DNA from: Symsagittifera roscoffensis
Lineage: Eukaryota > Xenacoelomorpha > Acoela > Convolutidae
Assembly: GCF_963678635.1 (NCBI RefSeq)
Contig: NC_087063.1
Location: 66,268,471-66,332,470 of the forward strand
Length of the DNA stretch: 64,000 bases
Direction of reading: 5' to 3'
Part shown: one piece after another, positions 1 to 12,176 of the stretch
How the letters are laid out: every line of letters begins with the position of its first letter
How positions within the stretch are numbered: position 1 is the stretch's first letter
Position numbers and translations under genes: made by a program
The notes under the pieces: model-generated
Told to the model about the DNA's origin: nothing
The model's database searches: none
Seen by the model: only the letters and a program-made list of their open reading frames with translations

Positions 1-164
1 GAAAAATTTTGATTTCGAAGTCTAAGTGAGTGAGTGCAACTCATTGAGTATAGAATTGTCAGAAATCAGTTCTCTGGTTTGAGCCAATGGCTATAAAGTT
101 TATTCTTTTTAACTTCCGAGGCAAGTTGACTGAACAAAATGTAAATCTTCTTGTTACCAGCAAT

Positions 165-394
165 GGCGTGCGCCGATACTTTTTTAGGGGGCGGTTTTTG
201 CGGTTCTTTTTTTCCCTCAATTTCTAAGCTCTCCTAAAAAACTGTACGTACCCTATTTTGTTAAAAATGGTTTTTTCGCCAAAAAAAAACAGGTCATAAA
301 AGGCGTTTTTAGGCCGTTTTTGGAAAATTTTGACCAAAAAATGGACTTTTTTTTGGTGCGCGCTCCCCCTAAAATTTCATTTGGCGCCAATGTC
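165..394. mobile_element. Truncated hAT-like MITE (CAGGGGCGG family)
   Basis: This stretch shares the body of the MITE family seen whole at 11505-11872: G-rich runs, GAGCTCTCCTAAA, the block around 'ggcgttttta', and a GCGCG-CCCCCT-GGCGCC block near 358-390. Neither terminal repeat is visible. It ends where BEL/Pao integrase coding begins, so a short open frame starting at 320 is a chimera of MITE and integrase rather than a gene. Confidence 0.55.
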
Positions 395-960
395 AAAGTG
401 TGTCTAAATCCTCCGTCAGCCCGCTACTTTGGCGGCATGCGGAGGCGACTATCTCATAGAAAAAAACGAGCATTCTTACTGAATATCGGTTCTGATCGAC
501 TATCAAGAGATGTATTGGCTACTTTTTTAGCTGAGACTGAGGCAACCCTCAACTCACGTCCGCAAAACATGTCAGTAGTAAGCTTGACGACGACCTTCCA
601 CTGACACCCATCCACTTCCCAAAGAGTCGTCCAATCGTCTACGCTCCGGCAGCAGCCTTCTACGAAGCATTTACCAGTAAACTGTCAAACAAGACCTGAA
701 AGCTAAAGATAAAATTGACAGCTTCTGGGGAAGTCTACTTGAAGGGACTCCGACTCTCATAAAAAGGACTAAAGCGATGCAACCCGAGAAACCACTCGAA
801 AAGGATGACCTCGAGTGGATACTTGAGGACTTTACACCACGAGGCATCTGGCCAATAGGTCAAGTGCTAGAAGGTTTTACCGTCTCGCTCGTGTAAACTG
901 AAAACAGCTTGAGGTTCTCTAACGCGACCAGCGGTGCAATTTGCCCTCGTACCTCCAAGA
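395..960 (+). pseudogene. BEL/Pao retrotransposon integrase C-terminal relic (plus copy)
   Basis: Plus-strand translation shows the hallmark end of a BEL/Pao integrase: an NPPSA-FGG block followed by an R-x-L...K-R-A-x-L helix, then an E-x-E-A-x-LNSRP block near 535-570. Further on is the small C-terminal domain around 810-880, with TPRG-WPIGQV. The reading frame is broken near 600 and again in the middle, so nothing full-length can be made. It is the left arm of an inverted repeat whose mirror copy lies at about 3600-3090 on the minus strand. Gag, protease, RT and RNase H are absent from this copy. Confidence 0.8.
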
Positions 961-2764
961 AAGGAGATTAAAGACCAACCTAATTGTGCTACTACAGCAA
1001 AAAAACTTGGTTCAATCCCTTCCTCTTCGGTTCTAAGAAAGATTTCCCTCCCCCGAAGATAATCATGACATGCATTTGTCTCGCGTTAATTCTCGCAAAA
1101 CGCGGTAAAATCATTTAAAATTGTCATGAACTGTTGCGAACTAATGAACAATTTTTTTGACTTCTGTGAACAACTATGAGACAATTTAAAACATCAGAAA
1201 CCATCATGCTGTCTTAGATAGAACGAGTGTGCGGAAAATTCAAATCCTCGTATAAAATTCTGAAACAAAGAACTTTTTTTGTCTCAAACCTCGGTCTCAA
1301 AGGCAGATATATAAATTTTTGGTTTCTCGGACGTTGTTCAGAGAGGAATATACTAACAGCGTACTTCAAAACGGTACTTCCTTAAAAACTCTCTATATCT
1401 TAATGTCTCTAACATCTTGATAGCCATTCAACTTAGAAATGTTCCCCGCAAAAGCAGGCAGGATTATATCAAAATCTGGAATCTAAAGGAGTTTATAGCT
1501 ATTTCATCGCCACATTTAAACCCAAACCCCAAATGAAAATTTTCAAAGATGCGCTTTTTGTCCTTGCGAAAGGCGTTTATATCGTTCCTATATCACTTAG
1601 GCAGGCGGGGTTTTGTTTGTGTTTTAAGACGATTATCAAAAAAATGATTAAGTCCAACGCATTTAGACGAGATACGTAAAAAAAAACGCTTATGGCGATT
1701 GATCTCTAAACTCGTTGAATAGGGAGGCAGCAATATAACGACTTACGAATTATAAAAAGAGTGCAGCTATATCACGTCTAGTTTAATCCTACATTAAAAA
1801 CTCTAGGAGAGAGCAAATTGCGTCGGAAACTATACAACAACTTGTGAAAAAGATACCTTTGCTTCGAGTTTTGCATTCGAAAAAAGAAATGATAAACAAA
1901 ACAACATATTTTTCAAATACGATCCTTCCAATGATAACTTCCAAACTAATAATAAGTTGCTATTAAGTACCCCATAGCCGTGGTATCCCATTGGCCTGCT
2001 ATTGGACAATAGGGCCATAGGATATTGAATAGCAAATTAATGTTAGATTGGAGGTTTTCATTGGAAGGAACGTATCTGAAAAAAAAAGATTTTTTTTTTC
2101 TAAATTTTTTTTCCAAAAACAAACTTGAAGCATAGGTATCTTTTTCACCGAAATTTGTATCAGGTTCTCGCGCAACTTGTTTTCTCCTGGATGTTTTTAG
2201 GTAGAACTTACCTAGACAGGATGTAGCTGCACTGGTTTACTGAGTTCGGGCATAGTTTTATTGCAGCTTCCCTATTCAACGAGTTTAGAGACCAATCGCT
2301 ATAAGCATTAGTTTTTGACGCATCGCGTCTAATAGCTTCTGGTTAAATGACTTTTTCGATGATTGTCTGAAAACATTATAAAAAAACTCCGCCTGCCTAA
2401 GTGATGTAGGATTGATAACAGCGCCATAGGCAACGCCATTAAGAGCACCTTTTGAAACTTGGCATTTGGATTTATATAAGTTGATGAATTGTCTGTGAAC
2501 TCATTTGAAATTCATATATTGATATAATCCTGCCTGTTTTTAGGGAACATTTCTAGGTTGAATATCTATCAAGATGTTAGAGACATTAGCTATAAATGAT
2601 TTTTAATGAAGTACCGTATTGAAGTACGCTGTCAGTATATTCTTCTCTGAATAACGCCCGGGAAACCAAAAAATTATATGTCTGCTCTTGAGACGGAGGT
2701 CTGAGACAAAAAAAAGATACTTCGGATCAGAATTTTAAACAAGGAGTTGAATTACCCACACACT

Positions 2765-2925
2765 CATTTTATTTAAGACAGCACGATGGTTTCTTATGTC
2801 TTAAATTGTCTCTTAGTTGTTCACAGAAGTCAAAAATAATTTTTTTTGTTCGCAACAAATCTTGACATTATTAAATAAGTTTACCGCGTTTTGCGAGAAA
2901 TAACGTGAGACAAATGCATGCCATG
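2765..2925 (-). repeat. LTR-like terminal segment of BEL/Pao relic (3' side)
   Basis: This segment matches 4375-4705 in direct orientation (shared blocks ATGTCTTAAATTGT, TTAGTTGTTCACAG and TACCGCGTTTTGCGAGA). Because the two flank the minus-strand coding relic, they are best read as the two LTR remnants. The mirrored copy is at about 1060-1215 in the left palindrome arm. The full LTR borders are not recognisable. Confidence 0.5.
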
Positions 2926-3089
2926 AATACCCTCGTTGGAGGGAAATTTTTTAGAACCAAAGGGGAAGTGTTTGAACCAAGTTTTTTTGTTAAAGAAGCA
3001 CAATTGAAGTGGTCTTCATTCTCCTTTTTTGGAGGTACGAGGGCAATTTGCACCGCTGGTCTCGTTAAGGAACCTAAGGCTATTTTCAG

Positions 3090-4290
3090 TTTAAACGAGC
3101 GCGCGATGCCATTCGAGACGGTAACACCCTCTAGCAGTTGACCTATTGGCCAGATGCCTCGTGGTGTAAAGTCCTCAAGTATCCACTCGAGGCCATCTTT
3201 TTCGAGTGGCTTCTCGGGTTGCGTCCCTTTAGTCCTTTTTATGAGAGTCGGAGTCTACTCTTTCAGTAAACGCCTCCAGAAGCTGTCATCTCTATCTTTT
3301 GCTGGCTTCCAGGACTTGTTGGGCAGTTTGCTGCTTTGTAGAAGGCTGCTGCCGGAGCGTAGACGAATAGACGACCCTTTAGGAAGTGGTTGGTTGTCTG
3401 TGAAAGATCGACGTCAAGGTTACTACTGACATGCAATAGCGGATGTGAGTTGAGGATTACCTCAGTCTCGGCTACAATAGTAGCAAATAGATCTCTTGAC
3501 AGTCGAACATAACTAAGTTTTAGTAAGAACTCTCGTTTTATCTTTGAGATGAGTCGCTTCCACGTGAGGCCGAACTGGGGGACTGCTGGAGGATTTAGGC
3601 GCCATTATACCCCGTGGATTTGTTGCGTTTCAGTTAGGGTGATTTCATTGAAGTTAGTTGGTTCTGAGCTTAGTTGCTGACGGTCGCCGACAAAGTTAGT
3701 AGCGTCGTCAGAGATTAAAAGCATAGGTGTGCCTCTCCTAGCTATTAAGCGTCTAATTGCCGTTATGCAGTTGTTTGTAGTAAGATTCTCTGTCGATTCC
3801 AGGTGAACCGCGCGATTCCATGTTTCAGAATGCTCTTTTGGTCCACTGGTGCTACCTTTGTTCTGCCAATCAAAAGACTGGCGTGTCTGCCAGAGCTGCC
3901 TGCAGTTCGGAAGTAGATACTCGTAGCCATTGTGTCGTGCGACGCGTTGCAGAAAACATGAAGCTGCATATCACTAGGTGAAAGTTGTGGTCCAAGTAAA
4001 TGGCTTGTCATAGGGGTGCTTGTTTGCATTGGTCGACCGACCCATTTGTCAATTATTGGATCGAAGTCACTCGGCACTCGCCCCAGGAAGTACCAGACTT
4101 CCACAGTTCTTGTAGAAGAATTTGAAGTTTGGTTACAATTGGCACTAGGATACCTAGTGGGTCGAAAACCTTTGCTACTGTAGAGAGGACTGTTCGGAGT
4201 GTAGACGTTGTATTAGCTATTTTCGTTGTTGCTGGCACGAGTATCGTATCATCAATTGTGTCCCATTTGACGCCCAGGATCCGATGCACT
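3090..4290 (-). pseudogene. Internally deleted BEL/Pao pol relic (minus copy)
   Basis: Read on the minus strand from 4290: an ILGVKWDT block and FDPLGIL...LLQELW (near 4285-4110) are the BEL/Pao signature after the RT palm. A second frame (about 4104-3790) gives the RNase H-like part with LHVFCNAS and TKVAP-DQKSI. At about 3805 it jumps straight to integrase core sequence (AVHLE..., then AIRRLIARRGTP, then DD-TNFVG at about 3700-3680), so the rest of RNase H and the integrase N-terminus are missing. The integrase end follows (NPPAVPQFG near 3595, WPIGQ near 3140), with a stop codon just before NPPA. Gag, protease and most of RT are absent. It is non-functional. Confidence 0.85.
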
Positions 4291-4374
4291 CAATGGAGTA
4301 GATGGCGTCATGAGTGATAGATACGAAATTACTTTGGTTGAATCACTATGAGATCGCCAGATATTTGAGACAAG

Positions 4375-4705
4375 ATGATGTCTTCGTATGTCTTAAATTG
4401 TTATTGTTTCTTAGTTGTTCACAGTCTTCAAGAAAAATACTCATTACTTCGCAACAAATCATGACATTCATTACGAGGCCGATTTGTGCATTTTGAGCTT
4501 TGTGCGCTCCCTTTGTTCTGCTTTTGTTCTTTCATTTTCTTTGATCGGTCCAACAAGTTTTAACATGTTTAACGGCTTGCCTCTGGAGTCCAGGAACATA
4601 CAGACACGAAATTGTGCGCCTATCCAGAGCACAGTTTGGCCTCGTAATGTTATTAAATGATTTTACCGCGTTTTGCGAGAGAATTGACGTCAGATAAATT
4701 CATGC
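4375..4705 (-). repeat. LTR-like terminal segment of BEL/Pao relic (5' side), interrupted
   Basis: Direct repeat of 2765-2925 on the other side of the minus-strand pol relic, which fits a 5' LTR remnant. Compared with the 2765 copy it contains an extra 181 bp at 4469-4649, which is itself a short inverted-repeat element. Confidence 0.5.
4469..4649. mobile_element. 181-bp MITE with CATTACGAGGCC terminal repeats
   Basis: The insert starts CATTACGAGGCC and ends GGCCTCGTAATG, a perfect 12-bp terminal inverted repeat. The homologous site at about 2866 (gacattatta) is uninterrupted, so that copy supplies an empty-site control. The target duplication is at most 2-3 bp (att or tt). Similar ends (GGCCTCGTAATGG) recur near 31200 and 34998 inside the duplicated segment. 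No coding capacity. Confidence 0.6.
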
Positions 4706-6029
4706 CATGAATATGTTCTGAAACATAATTCAGAAAAAAAATCTGATGTTTATGCGACGGACACTTCTTCAGACCCTTATATCAAAATAGTTTTACTAAT
4801 TTTTGAAAGCTGTAATTATTCAAGAATCTGAAACCTGTTGCCGATAAAAAAAAACTGGCTGCCTAGTTGACGGAGATTTTATACCAATCGCTGTAGGCAC
4901 CACGTTTAGACGCATTTGTTTAAATTTTTTGGCGGCAAACTACCATGACTTCTATTTGCAGTGACGATTCACAAAGACACATCGCATCTAATTGCAGTGG
5001 CGGCCAGTTGCTCTCGTTCTTATGTTTTTGGGCTGTAAAGTTCAATGAATAGCTGAAGTAGAATAATATGTTCCTGAAAACCCAATTTTGATATATTTCT
5101 GACTGTCTATGCGACGGAATAATTTGCCATTGGACCGTGTAAGTAAAAAAGAGCCGCATATGTATGAGTAAATAAAAACAGAAACTGCTGCATGCTCCAA
5201 AAAAAAACAAGTTACCCATATAACTCTGCCTGCTCATGTGATGTAGGTTAGATCAATCGCTTTAGGCAACACGTTTATCTGTTTTGCATCCCAATGCATC
5301 ATAGCATGCTTCTAATATGTCAGATTACACCAACGGCCCCCACTTAGATGCGCAGGGAAACTAGAAGCGCTGGCAATACGACGCTTTCTGTCAAGAGTTT
5401 TAAGATAGACTCTGGAAAAAAACTAGGAGCTTAAATTATCGCACACTCCTTAAAAAATTTTTACCATTTGTAGACTCTGCTCTTATGTGCGACGCAAGAT
5501 TTCAGGTGATACGTGGCAGTACACGAGTTGCTGAATTAATCGCATGTTTCATCGGATGTCTGTTATCAATACAACTCTGCCTGTCTATGCGACGAAGTTT
5601 ACACTGAAACAGTCATAAGAAGCACCCCGCACCGGAATTTTATGGATAAAAATCAATTATAATAGAAAAATATTGTCTAACGTATTGTCATTATATTTTA
5701 TTGAACTTTATAGAGACTGACAAAAAAATCCAATATAATCGATTGTTATCCATGAAACTCCAGTACGGGACGCTTGAACAGCTATCGCCCAAATGTGCTG
5801 GCAGCAAGATCTTCTTTGAACAATATCCTAAAAAAGTGGTATATTTCGACCTGCCATAGTGACAAAGGATTGAGGCAGATAGCCACGAGCAGCACATTAG
5901 AAACATCGCGTCTAAATGCGCTGACGGAAAGGTCTTCTCCTTAGAGAAGTTTCAGGAGTTAAAAAACTGAAATTTTCTGTAAATCCCTAAACGAAACAGT
6001 CCTTTTTGCCTATGCACGGAGGTTATAGT

Positions 6030-7980
6030 TTAATCCATTTCATAGTTTAAAAAAATTTCATAGTTTTCTTAGTAAACTATTCAAGCTATGAAAGGAGACT
6101 TTTCAAGTTAATTCACAGAGCGGGTTCACAAAGTGTTCAAGTTTTCCTATGCAAGCTATTTAAAACATGAGACTTTTAAAAAATTCTGAGCTATTGCATA
6201 CACTGATTTGGTTCACAAAAAAGATAAGTTTGTCGCAGCAAACTATTAGGCTATGACAATTAGAGTTATTTCCAGTTATTTTATAGACTAAAAAAGTTCG
6301 CAAAAAAATTTAAATTTTTCTAAGGAAGCTGTGTAAGATATGGCACTTTAAATAATTCAAAATGTTTTATTTAAAATGTCATAGCTTGGCAAACTGTTTT
6401 TCTAGAAAAGCCTTTCAAGTGATTTCCAGGTTTTTCAGTTTTTCAATTATTTTTTTTTTGCGCGAGCTAATGAACCAAGAAAAACCAAAGCTATTTCTTT
6501 TTGCCACAGGTTAGAGTTTTCCAAAGCAATTCAAGCAATTTAAACCTAATTCAAGAAATTTAACGAAACAAATCGGTTCACGAAAAACTTGTTTAAGCAA
6601 GCAATGCAAACTTTGAAGCTGTTTGAAACTTCGAACACTACGATATTTTAAAAATAATCCGAGCAAATTCATAGATTGACTCGGTTTGCAAAAATTTTAG
6701 GTTCTTCTAGGCAAGCTAATAGAGCTATGCAACTTTTAAAAATTTCAAGGCATTTCATAAACAGAATCAGTGCGCGAAAAGCTTAAAAATTTTGTAAGCA
6801 AGCTAATCAAGCTAAAAAAACTTGAATTCTTTCAAGTTCTTTCGTAGACCGAATCGGTTCGCAAAAAGTTTAAGTTTTTCTGAGCACCCTATTAAAGCTG
6901 TGATATTTTCGTATTTTTATCAATTATTTCAAAGGCTGAATCAGTTCGCAAAATTTTGAAGTTTTTCTAAGCAAGCTTTTGAAGCTATGAAACTTTGAAT
7001 TATTTCAGGTTATTTCATAGACTGAATCGTTCGCAAAAAGATTGTTTTTCTGATCAGGCTCTTAAAGCTATAAAACATTGAACATTGAGTTATTTCAAGC
7101 AATTTCATAGACCGAAAGTGTTCGCAAAAAATTTAAGTTTTTCTACGCAAGGTTCAAATCTATGAAGTTTCAAATTATTTCAATTTGTTTTGTAGACCGA
7201 GTAAATTTTTTAGGCAAGCAATTTTGGAACAAGTCAATTTATTTCATAAACCGAATCAGTTTGTGAAAAAATTAAAGTTTTCTGGGCAAGCTATTCCAGC
7301 TATGAAACTTTGTCTTTGATTTTGTACACTGAATCTGTCCGCAAAAAGCGGATATTTTTCAAGCAAGCCTTTAAAACTATGAATTTTTAAAAAATTTCTA
7401 GTTACTCATAAACTGAATTGGTTTGCAAAAAATTATCAGTTTTGCTAAGCAAGCTGTAAAAGCTATGAAAGGTTGGATTATTTCAAGTCATTTCATAGAC
7501 TGAATTGCTAGTGAAAAGTTTAAGTTTTTCTAAGCAGATTTTTCAAGCTACGAAACGTTGAAACATTTCTATTTGATTCATAGATCAAACCGGTTTGCAA
7601 AGAATTTCTTTCTTAGCCTATAGATTGCTGTTTTTGAATGATTCGTTTCAGACTGAAATGAATCTAACAAACTCAAAACTTTGAACAAAAAGTTGGCAGG
7701 TACTGTCAAGCCTTAAAGTTGAATCGAGTTCATCTCCCTCTGATTGTTGCTCTGAATGATTCTTAGTACCAATCAAAGCCTTTTTAAACGTTGCGCTCGA
7801 TAGCCCCTTAAACGTTAGGCCTTATGCTGAAAATGTGTCATTCATTTAATATATGAGAAGATAGAATTTTGAATTAATTCAAGTTATCTATGAACCGAAT
7901 CAGTTTGCGAAAAACTTAAAGTTTTCTAAGCCAGCTATTCAAGCTATGAAATTTTGAAATTTTTCAAGTTATTTTTTATG
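6030..7980. repeat. Diverged tandem array of about 85-bp units
   Basis: Consensus landmarks recur in order: TTTCATAGACTGAATCGGTTCGCAAAAA, TTTAAGTTTTTCTAAGCAAG, CTATTCAAGCTATGAAACTTTGAA, TTATTTCAAG. The GAATCGGTTCGC-type block occurs near 6569, 6680, 6764, 6847, 6938, 7024, 7114, 7252, 7331, 7414, 7501 and 7588, giving steps of about 78-90 bp. Regular order fades upstream of 6500. One detached unit lies at 7860-7980 beyond unrelated DNA. Divergence between units is high, so the array is old. It has no coding potential. Confidence 0.75.
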
Positions 7981-8177
7981 GAGCTGACGAGTTCCTATTA
8001 CATCTAAATGCATTGGTGGCGCGCTGAGCTGCTTCGCGTTATCAAAACGACCCTGCATGCCTGTGCAACATGAAATTTCAAGTGATACGTGTAATAAAAG
8101 AAGAGATGAAACAGCAGCTTATTCCATAAGAAATGTTTTTTCGATATAATTCTGCCTGCTTACACGAGAGAGGCTGG

Positions 8178-8403
<226 letters not shown>

Positions 8404-8879
8404 GTGTTTTGATTTATCCACCTCTTCTCGTTCTTAGGGTGGTTCCATTTGATAACTTCTTCGGCCCTAATCTGGGCCTGGCTGGTAATTGAGATCTTCA
8501 ACCCTAATCTGGGTCTGTTATTTCAATCTTCGAACCTAAGCTGGGTTTTGCGGATTTTCTGACGGTTTTCTGACGGTTTGCGGTTTTTCTGACGATAAGT
8601 CTTCGGCCTTGGTCCAGGCCTGTTGTTTCATGGTACTACTTTCACTCTTGTTATTAACAGTCTGATTAAAATCTTTAAAACTATTTGAAATCTCTGATCC
8701 TTACCTGGACCTGGTTACATTCTAAAAAATCGTAAATTCCGATCCATTTTCCAACACTTGATCAATAGATTAATCCGAGGCAAATTGATCTCGACCAGAA
8801 ATTTTCAGTCAAGGCTTGCAAGGAAATTATGTTAAAACAGCTTCATTATATTTAAGATATCCAACATCGATATATTTCT

Positions 8880-9249
8880 CGAGGCTATTCTCATGCGCGA
8901 AGGACCGAATGGGCGATAGAACTCGTGAGCGAAGGACCGAAAACAAAATGAGCCGAAAATCAATTGTTTTTTAAAAAGATTCAATTTCCATTCAATTAAA
9001 ATGATTTGAATGAAGCAATATTTTGCTTTTTTCATAACGAAACCCTTGAAATATATAATTTGTCCCAATTCGGCGGCGGTCAATGACAATATAAAAATTT
9101 TGCATATTTCGGCCTGTTTTAGATTCGGCCAATATCAATACTCAGTAACTGAAAATGTTTACTTTCTTTCCAAACTTTATATTACTGAAATCTGATTGGC
9201 TGATTTTTAAATTCGCGCATTTAGTCTTTTGCGTATGAGGGATTCCACC
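8880..9249. mobile_element. Mutator-like MITE, GGCTATTCTCATGCGCGAAGG family (copy 1)
   Basis: About 370 bp with long terminal inverted repeats: left end GGCTATTCTCATGCGCGAAGG-ACCGAATG, right end (reversed) GGTGGAATCCCTCATACGC. The body matches 21254-21618 and 52363-52731. Flanking 9-mers (tatatttct / taaaatttt) agree at only 6 of 9 positions, so the target duplication has decayed. Non-autonomous. The internal open frames are not conserved between copies. Confidence 0.8.
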
Positions 9250-10269
9250 TAAAATTTTGCCTGCATCTGCGACAAAATTTATAGATCAATCACTAAAGAA
9301 AACACTCTTTGAAGGTTTTCATCCAAATGCAGCGCAGTCAAGCTCCTATTACATTTAAAAAACTATCAGCGAACTTAAATTCGGTTTGCATCTTTATCCG
9401 CTTGTAAAATTTCTGATTCGCAAACTTTGAATGGCTCTTGGGAAAAAACTGGAAGCTAAAATAATCGCAAATTCATCTGAAAACCAATTATCCATAAATT
9501 ATACCATCTCATGCAATTGATGGACGGATGTAGAGACCAATTGCCATAGGCAAGACGCCAGAGAGCATCCTGTGTGATTGACCTGAAAGAAAATGATTAA
9601 TTTCTCCCTGCCTATGTGACAAAGGTAAAAGAACCATCGCCATAGGCAACATACTTGGAAGCTTCGCATCTAAATGCGCTGGCGGCAAGGTCTTCTTCTT
9701 TGTACAATTTCAGGTAGTAAGTGGAACTAAATTGAGAGTTGAAATAGCTGCATACTCAATCAAACTTATTTTGAAACTAATCTGCCATCTTAATAAACAA
9801 AACTTGAGACCAACTGATATAGACATCCCAATGAGAAGCGACGCGTCTAAATGTGCTGGCGGTAAGGTTTTTCTTCGAAAAGAGAACCTGAAGAGCCATG
9901 CAATTCTTTAGAAGACTCATACAGCTATACTCATGCCTGTCTGGAAAACGAAACCTAGCAGGTGGAACTTCGAAACAAAAAGGGCGCTGAATTAGCTGAA
10001 CAAACTTTTTCAGCCTGATGTTGGTCTGTTTCTACCCGTCTATAGGACGAAATTTAGAATCAATCGCTATAGCTAACAGGCTCACACACATTGCATTTAA
10101 ATGTCTTCTCTGAAAATTACCTAATTTTTCGATGTAAACCTGTTTGCCGATGAAGCGGAGATTTGAGATTAATTTTGATGTTCCAATGCATTTGCAGCAT
10201 AATCTTTTTTGGACAAAGTCATGAAATAGTAATATAGCTCTGCTACCCGCATTGACAAAAATGGATTTA

Positions 10270-11220
10270 TATCAATTAGTTTAAGTAAGAAAAAAGTATG
10301 TAGATCAAATTGAGATCGGTTTAAATGGTAAAAAAGTAAGTTGATCAAAAAAGAATTCAGATCGATTTGAAATCATTTGAAATCGATTCAAATCAATCTA
10401 AAAACAACGCTAAAAAGATCAATATCAGTCGATTTTAAATCGGTTTTAACTGATCTTGAATCTGACCTAAAATGAAATCGATCTAAATTGATTTCAATCG
10501 ATTTAAATCATTTTTTTGCTTCTTTTTTTTCTTCAAATTTTCAAATGGCAGAAAAATTTTCGAATGGCAGAAAAAAAATTGAAAAGTTTTGTTACGTGTC
10601 GTTACAAATATCAAAATTGACTGAATTGCTTGTAAAACGTACCAAATCGTAAAGTGAGCAGAAAAACAGAAAAATATCGACTCATATTGATTTATGAAGT
10701 CATAAATGTCCTTTTGATACCGGTCCAAATAGGAAGGAAAACAGAGTTGCTTTTTACTCTTGAACAAAATTTTCAAGGCAATAAAAGCTAATTTTACCGA
10801 TAATACAGATATTAGCTCCTGTCTCCGTCGGGAAATGTTCCCTCCAACACCAAACTTTCAAAATTTCATGCCGGTTAAAAATAATAAATATAGAAAATAA
10901 CTCCATCTTTGTTATTACTTTTTTGTTATTAAAATACTTTTCAGGTTCTATGCACCAATAATACAAAAGCTTGAGAGAAAAGCCCAACAGCACGACAACA
11001 GCGGCAGCGAGTGAGCTTTTTGAAATGAAACGGCGAGAGATCTGTGGCTTGAAAAGTCGGAAAATCCACCCAAATCGATTAAAATCAATTTTCTAGACAC
11101 TTAAATCGATCCAATAATTTCAAAAAATATCGATTTAAATCGATTTGAAATCAATTTAAGTTCATAAAATGTACACTTTTAAACAATTTGGATTGATTTA
11201 AAACCATTTTAAGCAATTTC
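10270..11220. repeat. Degenerate AAATCGATTTAAATC-rich DNA
   Basis: Two patches (about 10300-10510 and 11050-11220) consist of imperfect repeats of ATCGATTTAAATC and GATTTGAAATC. They flank about 540 bp of AT-rich DNA with no gene. The patches could be the arms of an old inverted-repeat element, but no clean ends or target duplication are visible. Confidence 0.45.
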
Positions 11221-11504
11221 ATAGTACGAAAACATTGCCTTTTTTCATAAAGTTTTTGTAAGTTAAAGTATTTTAAAACTTGTTATTTGCTTGCAAAATG
11301 TGGCAAAAAAGGTTTATTATAAAATTTTATAGAATGGAAAAATGCATATTTCTGCTGTTTTCATACTATTTTTCTTGATCAATGAATTAGATTGAAACAT
11401 GAAAAAGCATTATAAGCATTGTTTTCAGAAAATGAAACTTTGTGATAGGCATTTTTTGTCCACCGGGCAGCTACTCGACGAAGATGAGGTAGCAGTAGTG
11501 AAAT

Positions 11505-11872
11505 CAGGGGCAGATTTAGGGAACTTCATGGGATTTAGCAGACGCCCCCCCCCCCTTAGGGATTTGACCCCCTGCAGGGTCCCCCTTCGTACTGTTTTAA
11601 AATATCCATTTTTCTAAAGGCGCCTCTGGCGCCAATTTTACTAATTTTGAGGTTAATTTTTTGGTCAAAATTTTTCAAAAAGTGCCTAAAAACGCCTTTT
11701 GTGGCACTTCCTACGGCGCAGAAAATTGGGCCAAAACAGGAACAGGGATTTTTTTTTTTGCTTCGGGGAGCTCGAAAAATCAATTCAGTCGACCTAAATC
11801 AAAAGATCGATATTTTTTTTTGAAAATCTTCACCCCCCTCGAGCCCTTGAGAAAATCCTAGATTCGCCCCTG
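11505..11872. mobile_element. hAT-like MITE, CAGGGGCGG family, whole copy
   Basis: Starts CAGGGGCAGATTTAGG and ends CCTAGATTCGCCCCTG. It is flanked by agtgaaat (11497-11504) and agcgaaat (11873-11880), an 8-bp target duplication with one mismatch, as expected for hAT transposition. Inside are the family's hallmarks: GGGATTTGACCCCCTG, GGGTCCCCC, TATCCATTTTT, GGCGCCTCTGGCGCC, and GAGCTCG near the far end. No transposase. This copy defines the family's borders in the window. Confidence 0.85.
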
Positions 11873-11924
11873 AGCGAAATACAACAAAATTAGATAAGGT
11901 GCTTCTAAATATCTTGGCGTAAGC

Positions 11925-12176
11925 CAGGAGCGGATCTAGGATTTTCTTGAGAATTTTCTTTTTTTTTGGTCAGCCAAATTGGTTTTCCGAGCTCTACCAA
12001 AGCACTAAAAAGACACCGTTTTGATCAAATTTTCAGCGACGCAGGCAAAATATTGAATTTTCCCTCAAAATTTACTTTGGCGCCGAAGACGTCTATGGAA
12101 AAAATTTTTTAAAGCCAGTCAGCCAAAAATGGATATCTCAAATAGTACAAAGGGCGACCCCTCAAGTACGCCCCTG
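11925..12176. mobile_element. hAT-like MITE, CAGGGGCGG family, opposite orientation
   Basis: Begins CAGGAGCGGATCTAGG and ends CGCCCCTG. Its body is the reverse complement of the neighbour at 11505-11872. Flanks gcgtaagc (11917-11924) and gcacaagc (12177-12184) match at 6 of 8 positions, a plausible decayed duplication. It lies 52 bp from the neighbouring copy, forming an inverted pair. Confidence 0.7.

Larger units (their letters stand above)
395..3610. repeat. 3.2-kb inverted repeat (palindrome) of BEL/Pao 3' ends
   Basis: The left arm (about 395-1985) and right arm (about 2000-3610) are reverse complements with many substitutions and small indels; the centre is near 1993. Landmark pairs: LNSRP-to-WPIGQ integrase coding at 540-880 against 3450-3110; GCAAAACGCGGTAAA near 1096 against TTTACCGCGTTTTGC near 2880; AAACTCGTTGAATAGGGA near 1708 against its complement near 2270; GTGAAAAAGATACC near 1846 against GGTATCTTTTTCAC near 2137. 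Two BEL/Pao 3' portions therefore sit tail to tail. The arms are diverged, so the structure is old. Confidence 0.8.

Noticed and set aside
320-604. A 94-codon plus-strand frame
   Set aside because: It is a chimera of MITE sequence and a BEL/Pao integrase fragment with no proper start; annotated as two relics.
8880-9249. Short frames inside the Mutator-like MITE (9010-9195 and 9089-8832)
   Set aside because: Not conserved in the other copies, which share only terminal repeats and AT-rich body.
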